DNA of 64,000 bases from Streptomyces guryensis. Lineage in GTDB: Bacteria; Actinomycetota; Actinomycetes; Streptomycetales; Streptomycetaceae. The notes beneath the pieces were generated by a model that was given only the letters and a program-made list of their open reading frames with translations, made no database searches and had not been told where the DNA came from. Shown one piece after another: positions 57,667 to 64,000 of the stretch (the stretch's first letter is position 1; each line of letters opens with the position of its first letter). The DNA lies in assembly GCF_021261325.1 (NCBI RefSeq), contig NZ_JAJSBI010000014.1, positions 62,001 to 126,000 of the forward strand. Direction: 5' to 3'. A program made the translations under genes and the position numbers.

Positions 57667-58595
57667 GCGGCGATGTACGCACGGTGCGTGCCGGGCGCCG
57701 CACCGTGGAGGTCCACCGGGCCGACAAGGTGCTGTTCCCCGGCAACGGCGACGGCCGTGCGAAGGAGTACACCAAGGGCGATCTCGTCGACTACTACCGG
57801 TCCGCCGCCCCGCTCATGCTGCCCCATCTGCGCGGCCGCCCGCTGATGCTGGAACGCCATCCGGACGGCCTGGACGGCCCGCGCTTCATGCAGAAGAACA
57901 CCCCCGACAACTATCCGGAGTGGATCAGCCGCATCGAGGTGCCCAAGGAGGGCGGCACCGTCTGCCACACCGTGTGCGACGACTTGGCCACCCTCCTCTA
58001 CCTGGCCGACCAGGCCAGCCTCACCCTGCACCGCTGGCTGTCCCGGGTCGGCCACCTCCACCGGCCCGACCGGATGGTCTTCGACCTGGACCCGGCCGGT
58101 GACGACTTCGCTGCGGTGCGCGAGGCGGCCGTGCTGCTCGGGGAACTCCTCGACGAGCTGCAGCTCCCCTCGGCACTGATGACCACCGGCTCGCGCGGAC
58201 TGCACGTCGTCGTGCCGCTGAACGGCCGGCACGGCTTCGACGCGGTCCGCGAGTTCGCCCGCGACGTCGCCGACACCCTGGCCGAGGCCCACCCCGACCG
58301 CCTCACCACCGCCGTACGCAAGAAGGAGCGCGGCGACCGGCTCTACCTCGACGTGGGCCGCAACGCCTACGCGCAGACCGCGGTCGCGCCCCTCGCCGTC
58401 CGCGCGCGGCCCGGCGCCCCGGTGGCCACCCCTCTCACCTGGGCCCAGCTGGACGACCCGGCGCTGACCGCCCGCCGCTGGACCGTCGCCGACGCCGTCG
58501 AGCAGGCCCGCACCGATCCCTGGGCCGGGGTCATGAGCCGTGGACGCTCCCTGGGACCGGCCCGGCGCAGGCTCGACGCGTTGCGTGGCTCCTGA
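57663..58595 (+). CDS. Stand-alone LigD-type DNA polymerase/primase domain
   Basis: 310 residues from GTG 57663, overlapping the transketolase stop as GTGA. The archaeo-eukaryotic primase-like PolDom is shown by VHRADKVLFPGN, MLERHPDGLDGPRFMQKN, catalytic MVFDLDPAGDDF (Asp pair at ~140) and TTGSRGLHVVVPL. In bacterial end joining it adds nucleotides at breaks with Ku and a ligase, preferring ribonucleotides. Neither a Ku nor a ligase gene is adjacent. Its coupling to transketolase is unusual. Confidence 0.92.
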   Translation: MSGDVRTVRAGRRTVEVHRADKVLFPGNGDGRAKEYTKGDLVDYYRSAAPLMLPHLRGRPLMLERHPDGLDGPRFMQKNTPDNYPEWISRIEVPKEGGTVCHTVCDDLATLLYLADQASLTLHRWLSRVGHLHRPDRMVFDLDPAGDDFAAVREAAVLLGELLDELQLPSALMTTGSRGLHVVVPLNGRHGFDAVREFARDVADTLAEAHPDRLTTAVRKKERGDRLYLDVGRNAYAQTAVAPLAVRARPGAPVATPLTWAQLDDPALTARRWTVADAVEQARTDPWAGVMSRGRSLGPARRRLDALRGS

Positions 58596-58640
58596 AGGTT
58601 TGGCCAGCGCTATTGCGGCCACCCGGTCGCAGAGGTGGCC

Positions 58641-58985
58641 ATGGCTGACACAAAAGACACCAGAAATTCGCAGAGTCCACGGGACTCCGACAAGGAGAAC
58701 GCGGCGGACAACCGGCCGAGTCCCGTCGAGGTGCTGCGCCAGGCGCGTATGCAGCTCGCGGAGCTGACCGGCATGGCCGCCGAGAACGTCTCGTCCTTCG
58801 AGCAGACGGAGGACGGCTGGTCCCTGGAGGTCGAGGTCCTGGAGCTGGCCCGCGTGCCGGACACGATGAGCCTGATGGCGAGCTATCAGGTCGATCTGGA
58901 CCCCGAGGGACAACTGACCGGCTACCGGCGCGTCCGCCGCTACGAACGCGGACGGGCCGACGCACACAGGCCCGGCGGCCGCTAG
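58641..58985 (+). CDS. gvpO: Gas vesicle protein GvpO
   Basis: 114 residues from the ATG at 58641, AGAGG upstream. After a charged ~30-residue leader the GvpO domain reads VLRQARMQLAELTGMAAENV to WSLEVEVLELARVPDTMSLM and YQVDLDPEGQLTGYRRVRRY. GvpO is needed for vesicle formation in haloarchaea and is thought to be regulatory or accessory. First gene of the cluster, 45 bp after the LigD-type gene; no obvious promoter was recognised in between. Confidence 0.92.
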   Translation: MADTKDTRNSQSPRDSDKENAADNRPSPVEVLRQARMQLAELTGMAAENVSSFEQTEDGWSLEVEVLELARVPDTMSLMASYQVDLDPEGQLTGYRRVRRYERGRADAHRPGGR

Positions 58986-59028
58986 GCCGTCGTCCCGAAC
59001 TCAACCCAGACAAGGAGGCGCGGTCGGC

Positions 59029-59460
59029 ATGACCGTTGTCCCGGCACAGCAGAGCGGCGGAGGCGGCTCCAGTGGCCTTTACGACGTTCTGGAACTCGTC
59101 CTCGACAGGGGTCTCGTGATCGACGCGTTCGTGCGGGTCTCCCTGGTCGGCATCGAGATCCTCAAGATCGACGTACGTGTCGTCGTGGCCAGCGTCGACA
59201 CCTATCTCCGCTTCGCCGAGGCGTGCAACCGCCTCGACCTGGAGGCAGGGCCGCGCAAGGATCCGGGCCTGCCCGACCTCGTCGGCGAGATCACCGAGTC
59301 CGGCGCCCGCGGCAAGTCCAAGGGCGCGCTCTCCGGAGCGGCGGAGACCATCTCCGACGCTTTCCAGCAAGCACGTGGTGAGGGCCGTGAGCGGGACACC
59401 GAGTCCCGGCCGCGCGCCCGCAAGACCACGTCCTCGCGCAGGAAGGAGGAGCAGGAGTGA
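59029..59460 (+). CDS. gvpA: Gas vesicle structural protein GvpA, extended form
   Basis: 143 residues with AAGGAGG upstream. The GvpA core (~17-75) is GLYDVLELVLDRGLVIDAFV, RVSLVGIEILKIDVRVVVAS and VDTYLRFAEA. Typical GvpA is ~70 residues; here ~65 extra residues follow, ending in a basic tail (RPRARKTTSSRRKEEQE). The core makes the amphipathic rib of the vesicle wall; the tail would have to lie outside the lattice. Coupled to gvpF by a GTGA overlap. Confidence 0.92.
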   Translation: MTVVPAQQSGGGGSSGLYDVLELVLDRGLVIDAFVRVSLVGIEILKIDVRVVVASVDTYLRFAEACNRLDLEAGPRKDPGLPDLVGEITESGARGKSKGALSGAAETISDAFQQARGEGRERDTESRPRARKTTSSRRKEEQE

Positions 59461-60227
59461 GCACGTACGTGTATGGCATCACAGCGAGTTCGCATGCCGC
59501 GCTCCCCGAGGGCCTGAGCGGAGTCGGCGACCCGCCCCGCCCGGTTCGTGTCCTCCAGGAGGGCGACCTGGCGGCCGTCGTGAGCGACGCCCCCGAGGGG
59601 CTGCGGCCCAAGCGCAAGGACCTGCTCGCCCACCAGAGCGTGCTCGCCGAGGCGGGCGCGGAGGGCGTCGTACTGCCCATGCGGTTCGGCAGCGTGGCCG
59701 CGGACGACGACACGGTCACCGGCGTGCTCGCCGAACGCGCCGACCACTACAAGGAGCGGCTGCGCGCCCTGGACGGCAAGGTCGAGTACAACGTCAAGGC
59801 CACGCACCAGGAAGACGCCGTCCTGCACCGCGTGATGTCCGAGAACGCCGAGATCCGCGCCATGACCGAGGCCAACCGGAAGGCGGGCGGCGGCAGCTAC
59901 GAACAGAAGCTGCAGCTCGGCGAGATGGTCGTGGCCGCCGTCAAGGACCGGGAGGCCGAGGACGCGGCCGCGGTGCAGAGCGCCCTGGAACCGGTCGCGG
60001 CCGCCGTGAGCGCGGGCCCCGAGTCCACCGGCTGGCTGGTGAACCTGTCCTTCCTGGTCGAGCGCGCATTGGCCGAGTCGTTCCTGGCCGAGGTGGAGCA
60101 GGTCCGCAAGGGCCATCCGCACATCGAGCTGCGCGTCAACGGCCCGCTGCCGCCGTACAGCTTCGTCGAGCCCGGTCCCGCGGAGCACGCGGGCAGCATC
60201 GCCGGCCCGGCCAGTACTCAGGGGTGA
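59457..60227 (+). CDS. gvpF: Gas vesicle protein GvpF (GvpF/L family)
   Basis: 256 residues from GTG. GvpF/L signatures: TYVYGITASSHAALP, PMRFGSVAADDDTV, KVEYNVKATHQEDA and the ending HIELRVNGPLPPYSFVE. The two-domain protein is thought to bind GvpA during assembly. It overlaps gvpA by 4 bp and is followed by gvpG after 4 bp. A second family member (gvpL) lies later in the cluster. Confidence 0.92.
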   Translation: MSTYVYGITASSHAALPEGLSGVGDPPRPVRVLQEGDLAAVVSDAPEGLRPKRKDLLAHQSVLAEAGAEGVVLPMRFGSVAADDDTVTGVLAERADHYKERLRALDGKVEYNVKATHQEDAVLHRVMSENAEIRAMTEANRKAGGGSYEQKLQLGEMVVAAVKDREAEDAAAVQSALEPVAAAVSAGPESTGWLVNLSFLVERALAESFLAEVEQVRKGHPHIELRVNGPLPPYSFVEPGPAEHAGSIAGPASTQG

Positions 60228-60231
60228 GGTC

Positions 60232-60495
60232 GTGGGACTGATCAAGGAGCTGGTCCTGTTGCCCTTCGCCCCGGTGCGCGGCAGCGCATGGGTGATCGAA
60301 CAGGTCCTGCACGAGGCGGAACGGATCTACTACGACCCGGCCACCGTCAGGGCGGAACTCGGCCGGCTCGAGGAGCAGCTGGAGGCGGGCGAGATCGACG
60401 AGGAGGAGTTCGACCGACGGGAGGACGAGCTTCTGGACCGGCTGGACATCGGTCTGCGCGGTGGCGCGGCCCCAGGTGACGGGACGGCACGATGA
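60232..60495 (+). CDS. gvpG: Gas vesicle protein GvpG
   Basis: 87 residues from GTG with GGGGTGAGG upstream. GvpG markers: GLIKELVLLPFAPVRGSAWV and a helical acidic part (EEQLEAGEIDEEEFDRREDE) that is probably a coiled coil. It is an accessory protein of vesicle assembly. Its stop overlaps the gvpY start as ATGA. Confidence 0.92.
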   Translation: MGLIKELVLLPFAPVRGSAWVIEQVLHEAERIYYDPATVRAELGRLEEQLEAGEIDEEEFDRREDELLDRLDIGLRGGAAPGDGTAR

Positions 60496-61265
60496 ACCGA
60501 GTGGGACTCGGCCTCGCGATAGGGGCCGGATACGTCCTCGGACGTACGAAGAAGATGAAACTGGCGTTCGCCGTCGGCACCCTGGTGGCGGGCAAGCGGA
60601 TGCATCTGAGCCCGCGGGCGCTCGCGGACCTGGCGTCCCAGCAGCTGCAGAACAATCCGCAGTTCAAGGAGATCGGGGACCAGCTGCGCGAGGACCTGCG
60701 CGGCGTGGGCAAGGCGGCCTCGGGCGCGATGGTGGAGCGGCAGATCGACGCCCTCGCCGACCGCCTCCACGGACGTACCGCGCAGGTCCGCGACCAGCTC
60801 TCGGGCGCGACGGGCCGGGCGAAGGACCTCCTTGAGGACGAGGACGAGGACGAGAACGAGGAATCGGAGGAGGCCGAGGGGGAGGGTTCGCGGGACGACT
60901 ACGCGGACGACTACGAGGACGAGGACGAGGAGCCGGCCGGCGAGGAGTCCGAGGAGGGGGAGCCGGCGGACGAGGAGGTCGACGAGGCGGAGAGTGAGGA
61001 GGAGCCTCCGGTCGACGAGGCCGAGCGGGGTCCGGCGCCCAAGCCTGCCAAGAAGGCCGCGAAGAAGTCCGCCAAGAAGGCCCCGGCCAAGAAGGCGGCC
61101 GCGAAGAGGTCACCGGCGAAGAAGGCGCCGGCCAAGAAGGCCGCGTCCCAACAGACGACGGCGAAGAAGTCCGCCACCAAGAGGACGGCCGCCCGCAAGA
61201 CGGCCACCGCCAGGGGCGGGTCCCGCGCAGCCCGGGCCCGTCTGCCGAAGGGAGGCGGTGAGTGA
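60492..61265 (+). CDS. gvpY: GvpY: streptomycete gas vesicle cluster protein with acidic then histone-H1-like tail
   Basis: 257 residues. The N-terminal ~115 residues have a hydrophobic start (GLGLAIGAGYVLGRTKKMKL) and amphipathic helices. Then follow ~75 strongly acidic residues (Glu/Asp with few others) and ~70 basic residues rich in Lys-Ala-Pro (KKAAKKSAKKAPAKKAAAKR), like histone H1. The name follows the streptomycete gene order as I know it. Function unknown; the tail could bind nucleic acid or the acidic tails of partners. Confidence 0.82.
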   Translation: MNRVGLGLAIGAGYVLGRTKKMKLAFAVGTLVAGKRMHLSPRALADLASQQLQNNPQFKEIGDQLREDLRGVGKAASGAMVERQIDALADRLHGRTAQVRDQLSGATGRAKDLLEDEDEDENEESEEAEGEGSRDDYADDYEDEDEEPAGEESEEGEPADEEVDEAESEEEPPVDEAERGPAPKPAKKAAKKSAKKAPAKKAAAKRSPAKKAPAKKAASQQTTAKKSATKRTAARKTATARGGSRAARARLPKGGGE

Positions 61266-62344
61266 TGACCGAGACACTGGGATCCGCGACCTCCGCCGCG
61301 CGCGGCGCCAAAGAGGCGACCGGCCCACTGACCGACCTGGCCCACAGCGAGGCCGCCGACCGGCTCAAGGCCGAACTGCAGGAATACCTGGCCGCCCAGG
61401 CCACCCGCCTGCTGGCCGGGGCCGGCCGCAAACTCGGCGAGACCACCCTGAAGCTGAACGACATCGCCGAGGGGAACAGCCCGGGCTTCGCCAAGCTCGC
61501 CCTCGACGGCGGTCGCAAGCTCGCCGAGGGCAAGGGCCCCCTGCGCGCCGCGCTGGAGACCGGCGCCACCCGGGCCAAGGACAATGTCGTCGAGGCCTTC
61601 AAGAACCTCGGCGGAGGCAAGGGCAAGCGCAAGCGCGGGGCGGGCAACAAGCCGACGGTCATCATCGAGTCCGTCGACGTCGGCGTCCCCAAGCGCACCG
61701 CCTACGACCAGTGGACCCAGTACCAGGACTTCAGCACCTTCGCTAAGGGCGTCAAGAGCGCGAACCGCGCCGACGACACCGAGTCCGACTGGCAGCTCAA
61801 GGTCTTCTGGTCCAACCGCAGCTGGAAGGCGAAGACCACCGAGCAGGTTCCGGACGAGAAGATCTCCTGGACGTCCGAGGGCGGCAAGGGCACCACCAAG
61901 GGCGTCGTCTCCTTCCACCGGCTCGACGACAGCCTCACCCGCGTCCTGCTGGTCATCGAGTACTACCCCAAGGGCCTGTTCGAGAAGACCGGCAACCTCT
62001 GGCGCGCCCAGGGCCGCAGAGCCCGGCTCGACCTCAAGAACTTCGTCCGCTTCATCACTCTCAAGGGCGAGGCGGAGGACGGCTGGCGCGGCGAGATCAG
62101 CGACGGCGAGGTCGTCCGCAGCCATGAGGACGCGGTCGCCGAGGAGGAGAACGGGGAGTACGACGAGGAGGAGGAACCCAGCGGAGAGGAAGAGGAGTTC
62201 GAGGACGAGGACGAGGACGACGAGGAGGGTCAGGAAGAAGGAGAAGAAGAGCCCGAGGGCGAGTACGAAGAGGAAGACGAGGACGAGTACGAGGATGAGC
62301 AGGAACCCGAGTACGAGCCCGCCCACGGCGGGAGCCGTCGATGA
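61265..62344 (+). CDS. gvpZ: GvpZ: SRPBCC-domain gas vesicle cluster protein with acidic tail
   Basis: 359 residues from the ATG at 61265, overlapping the gvpY stop by one base (TGATG). An N-terminal helical region (~1-115) with a basic linker (GGGKGKRKRGAGNK) leads to an SRPBCC/START-like domain at ~125-275 (TVIIESVDVGVPKRTAYDQW, LVIEYYPKGLFEKTGN). The last ~80 residues are nearly all Glu/Asp. Function unknown; it is specific to this type of cluster. Opposite charges on GvpY and GvpZ tails suggest they may bind each other. Confidence 0.85.
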   Translation: MTETLGSATSAARGAKEATGPLTDLAHSEAADRLKAELQEYLAAQATRLLAGAGRKLGETTLKLNDIAEGNSPGFAKLALDGGRKLAEGKGPLRAALETGATRAKDNVVEAFKNLGGGKGKRKRGAGNKPTVIIESVDVGVPKRTAYDQWTQYQDFSTFAKGVKSANRADDTESDWQLKVFWSNRSWKAKTTEQVPDEKISWTSEGGKGTTKGVVSFHRLDDSLTRVLLVIEYYPKGLFEKTGNLWRAQGRRARLDLKNFVRFITLKGEAEDGWRGEISDGEVVRSHEDAVAEEENGEYDEEEEPSGEEEEFEDEDEDDEEGQEEGEEEPEGEYEEEDEDEYEDEQEPEYEPAHGGSRR

Positions 62345-62679
62345 CCATGGCCGGCCGGCTGCCCGAGCCGTACGGATCCAGCGGCGGCAGCGCCAACCTC
62401 GCCGACATCCTCGAGCGCGTGCTGGACAAGGGCATCGTCATCGCCGGTGACATCCGGGTCAACCTGCTCGACATCGAACTCCTCACCATCAAGCTGCGGC
62501 TCATCGTCGCCTCGGTCGACAAGGCCAAGGAGATGGGCATCGACTGGTGGGAGACCGATCCGGCCTTGTCCTCCGGCGCCCGCCGCGACGAACTCGCCCA
62601 GGAGAACGCCGAGTTGCGGGAGCGGCTGGCCCGGCTTGAGCAGCTGGAGTCCGGCCGCGCCCAGAAGGAGGGCTCATGA
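62341..62679 (+). CDS. gvpJ: Gas vesicle protein GvpJ (GvpA/J family)
   Basis: 112 residues; its ATG overlaps the gvpZ stop. The GvpA-like core is NLADILERVLDKGIVIAGDI and VNLLDIELLTIKLRLIVAS, followed by KAKEMGIDWWETDPALSSG and a C-terminal helix (ELAQENAELRERLARLEQLE), a likely coiled coil. GvpJ is a minor wall or cap protein related to GvpA. The ATG overlap and short spacing show full coupling with neighbours. Confidence 0.92.
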   Translation: MTMAGRLPEPYGSSGGSANLADILERVLDKGIVIAGDIRVNLLDIELLTIKLRLIVASVDKAKEMGIDWWETDPALSSGARRDELAQENAELRERLARLEQLESGRAQKEGS

Positions 62680-63431
62680 CCGGACTTCGCTACGTCTACG
62701 CCGTCTGCCACCCCTTCGGCGCCGCACTGCAGTCCCAGTTGAAGGGTGTGGCGGGTGATCCGCCCAGAATGCTGACCCACCACGGCCTCGTCGCCGTGGT
62801 CAGCCATGTGCCGGAGCGGGACTTCGCCGAAGCCCCGCTCCACGCCCATCTGGAGGACCTGGACTGGCTCACCGAGACCGCACGCCTCCACCAGGGCGTG
62901 ATCGACGCGCTCACCGTCGTGACCACGCCCCTGCCGCTGCGACTCGGCACGGTCTTCCGGGACGACAGCGGCGTACGGGTCATGATGGAGGCGCGCGAGG
63001 ACGGTTTCCGGCGCACCCTCGACCGGCTGGACGGGCGGGTGGAATGGGGCGTCAAGGTGTACGCCGACGCCGAGCCGGCCGAAACGGCCCGGCTGGTCGA
63101 GAAGGCCGCGTCGGGCCGGGACTATCTACAGCAGCGGCGGATGCGTGCGAGGGCGCACGAGGACCTGTGGGAGAAGGCTGAGACGTTCGCGACCCGGCTG
63201 CACACGACGCTGTCCTCGTACGCCGAGGATTCCCGGCTGCACGCCCCGCAGAATTCCGCGCTTTCCGCAGCGCCGGGACGGAATGTGCTCAACGCCGCCT
63301 ATCTGGTGCCGCGCGACGACTCCGAGGAATTCGTGGAACTGGTGGACCGGGCGAAGGACGACATACCGGGAATGCGTGTCGAACTCACCGGCCCCTGGGC
63401 CGCGTATTCCTTTGTGGAGGAGGCACCGTGA
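62676..63431 (+). CDS. gvpL: Gas vesicle protein GvpL (GvpF/L family)
   Basis: 251 residues, starting at an ATGA overlap with gvpJ. Family features: GLRYVYAVCHPFGAALQSQL, LPLRLGTVFRDDSGVRVMM, RVEWGVKVYADAEPAE and the ending RVELTGPWAAYSFVEE. It is a paralogue of gvpF in the same operon; both are taken to be assembly factors. Confidence 0.92.
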   Translation: MTGLRYVYAVCHPFGAALQSQLKGVAGDPPRMLTHHGLVAVVSHVPERDFAEAPLHAHLEDLDWLTETARLHQGVIDALTVVTTPLPLRLGTVFRDDSGVRVMMEAREDGFRRTLDRLDGRVEWGVKVYADAEPAETARLVEKAASGRDYLQQRRMRARAHEDLWEKAETFATRLHTTLSSYAEDSRLHAPQNSALSAAPGRNVLNAAYLVPRDDSEEFVELVDRAKDDIPGMRVELTGPWAAYSFVEEAP

Positions 63432-63616
63432 CCGTCGTCGAACGCCGTGAGGTCGCCCTCGTGGACCTGCTGGACCGGCTGCTGGCCGGCGGCGTCGTCG
63501 TCACGGGCGACATCACGCTGCGCATCGCGGACGTCGACCTCGTCCGCATCGACCTGAACGCGCTGATCAGCTCTGTCAACGAACAGGTGCCCGCGCCCTG
63601 GGGGGAACTCACGTGA
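63428..63616 (+). CDS. gvpS: Gas vesicle protein GvpS (short GvpA/J-type)
   Basis: 62 residues from GTG, overlapping gvpL by 4 bp. Nearly the whole protein is a GvpA-like core: EVALVDLLDRLLAGGVVVTG, then TLRIADVDLVRIDLNALISS. The third GvpA-type protein of the cluster besides gvpA and gvpJ. It overlaps gvpK by 4 bp. Confidence 0.88.
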   Translation: MTVVERREVALVDLLDRLLAGGVVVTGDITLRIADVDLVRIDLNALISSVNEQVPAPWGELT

Positions 63617-63897
63617 CCGCACACCGCAACCGGCTGGACCTGGAACCCGACACCGTCGAGCGTGACCTCGTCAAACTCGTGCTGACCGTGGTCGAGCTGC
63701 TGCGCCAGCTCATGGAGCGCCAGGCGCTGCGCCGCTTCGACACAGGGGATCTCAGCGAGGAGCAGGAGGAGCGGATCGGGCTCACGCTCATGCTGCTCGA
63801 CGACCGCATGACCGAACTGCGCGAGCGCTACGGACTGCGGCCCGAGGACCTGAATCTGGACCTCGGGCCGCTCGGGCCGTTGCTTCCCCGGGACTGA
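63613..63897 (+). CDS. gvpK: Gas vesicle protein GvpK
   Basis: 94 residues from GTG. The GvpK family is seen in RLDLEPDTVERDLVKLVLTV, ELLRQLMERQALRRFDTGDL and the ending REREGL-like LRERYGLRPEDLNLDLGPLG. Accessory protein of vesicle formation. Last gene of the cluster. Its stop codon lies inside the first unit of a perfect 27-bp tandem duplication. Confidence 0.92.
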   Translation: MTAHRNRLDLEPDTVERDLVKLVLTVVELLRQLMERQALRRFDTGDLSEEQEERIGLTLMLLDDRMTELRERYGLRPEDLNLDLGPLGPLLPRD

Positions 63898-63930
63898 CTA
63901 CCACCGTTGCTTCCCCGGGACTGACTACCA
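63877..63930. repeat. Perfect 27-bp tandem duplication over the gvpK stop
   Basis: 63877-63903 and 63904-63930 are identical (unit starts CCGTTGCTTCCCCGGG). Each unit contains both the TGA that ends gvpK and, on the other strand, the TAG that ends the convergent small-protein gene. Copy number two, no mismatch, so it is recent. Confidence 0.95.
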
Positions 63931-64000
63931 GCGGTACCAGCGCCCCCTGCCTCCGGCCGCTGTTGTGCCGCGCACCAGGAATCCCAGCAGCCACAGCACG
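63925..64000 (-). CDS. Small hydrophobic protein, C-terminal part only (start beyond the window)
   Basis: On the minus strand an open frame enters from the window end and stops with TAG at 63925-63927. The visible 24 residues run VLWLLGFLVRGTTAAGG and end RGRWYRW. A membrane segment followed by a Gly/Arg/Trp-rich end is typical of the ~55-residue hydrophobic proteins common in streptomycetes; that recognition is from memory. It is convergent with gvpK. Confidence 0.65.
   Translation of the reverse strand, partial: VLWLLGFLVRGTTAAGGRGRWYRW

Overview
The window is high-GC DNA (GTG starts, GC-rich third codon positions, ATGA/GTGA stop-start overlaps, TANNNT -10 boxes) and reads as a Streptomyces chromosome segment. 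The streptomycete ethylmalonyl-CoA pathway cluster and a gas vesicle cluster in the order gvpO-A-F-G-Y-Z-J-L-S-K support this. From memory, the same blocks lie near SCO6467-SCO6508 in S. coelicolor; that synteny was not checked. I saw no phage, insertion sequence, CRISPR array, rRNA, tRNA or secondary-metabolite synthase.

Layout. 1-6.2 kb: the end of a histidine kinase, two tandem COG4705 membrane proteins, a flippase-like protein and a GT-C glycosyltransferase on the minus strand. They diverge from a BlaI-type repressor and an M56 metallopeptidase across a promoter carrying BlaI-like dyads. 6.2-6.6 kb: three families of minisatellite repeats between convergent genes. 6.7-16.4 kb: MFS transporter, Ada/AlkA and Ogt alkylation repair, DeoR regulator, secreted serine hydrolase, Sir2 deacylase, orphan VapB-like protein, Nudix hydrolase, a (AACAGCC)13 repeat, ADP-ribosylglycohydrolase, glycerate kinase.

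16.7-27.6 kb, all minus strand: 3-hydroxyacyl-CoA dehydrogenase, TetR regulator, then ccr, ecm, a CitE-like lyase, a MaoC hydratase and an acyl-CoA dehydrogenase (ethylmalonyl-CoA route for acetyl-CoA assimilation and extender-unit supply), followed past a hairpin by psd and pssA for phosphatidylethanolamine synthesis.

28-39 kb: HEAT-repeat protein, a twice-frameshifted GNAT gene, RidA, secreted tripeptidyl-aminopeptidase-like hydrolase, radical SAM protein, SRPBCC protein, a transporter fused to three extracellular-type beta domains, a PAS-GAF-SpoIIE-HATPase phosphatase and a methyltransferase. 39-44 kb: an overlapping M55-M20-S9-S66 peptidase operon that looks built to degrade D-amino-acid or murein peptides. 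44-54 kb: secreted S15 hydrolase, LapA-like protein, GNAT, DUF5107-TPR protein, VOC, hemerythrin, holin-like protein, SDR, enolase-superfamily enzyme and an F420-type oxidoreductase.

54-64 kb: type II NADH dehydrogenase-like protein with an 8x9-residue repetitive tail, transketolase and a stand-alone LigD polymerase domain, all translationally coupled, then the ten-gene gas vesicle cluster. The window ends in the 3' part of a small hydrophobic protein gene convergent to gvpK; a perfect 27-bp tandem duplication covers both stop codons.

Most genes are ordinary Streptomyces core or near-core genes. The best leads are the BlaI-like dyad promoter with its envelope genes, the repeat-derived N-terminus of the flippase, the transporter-beta-domain fusion, the peptidase operon and several repeat arrays.
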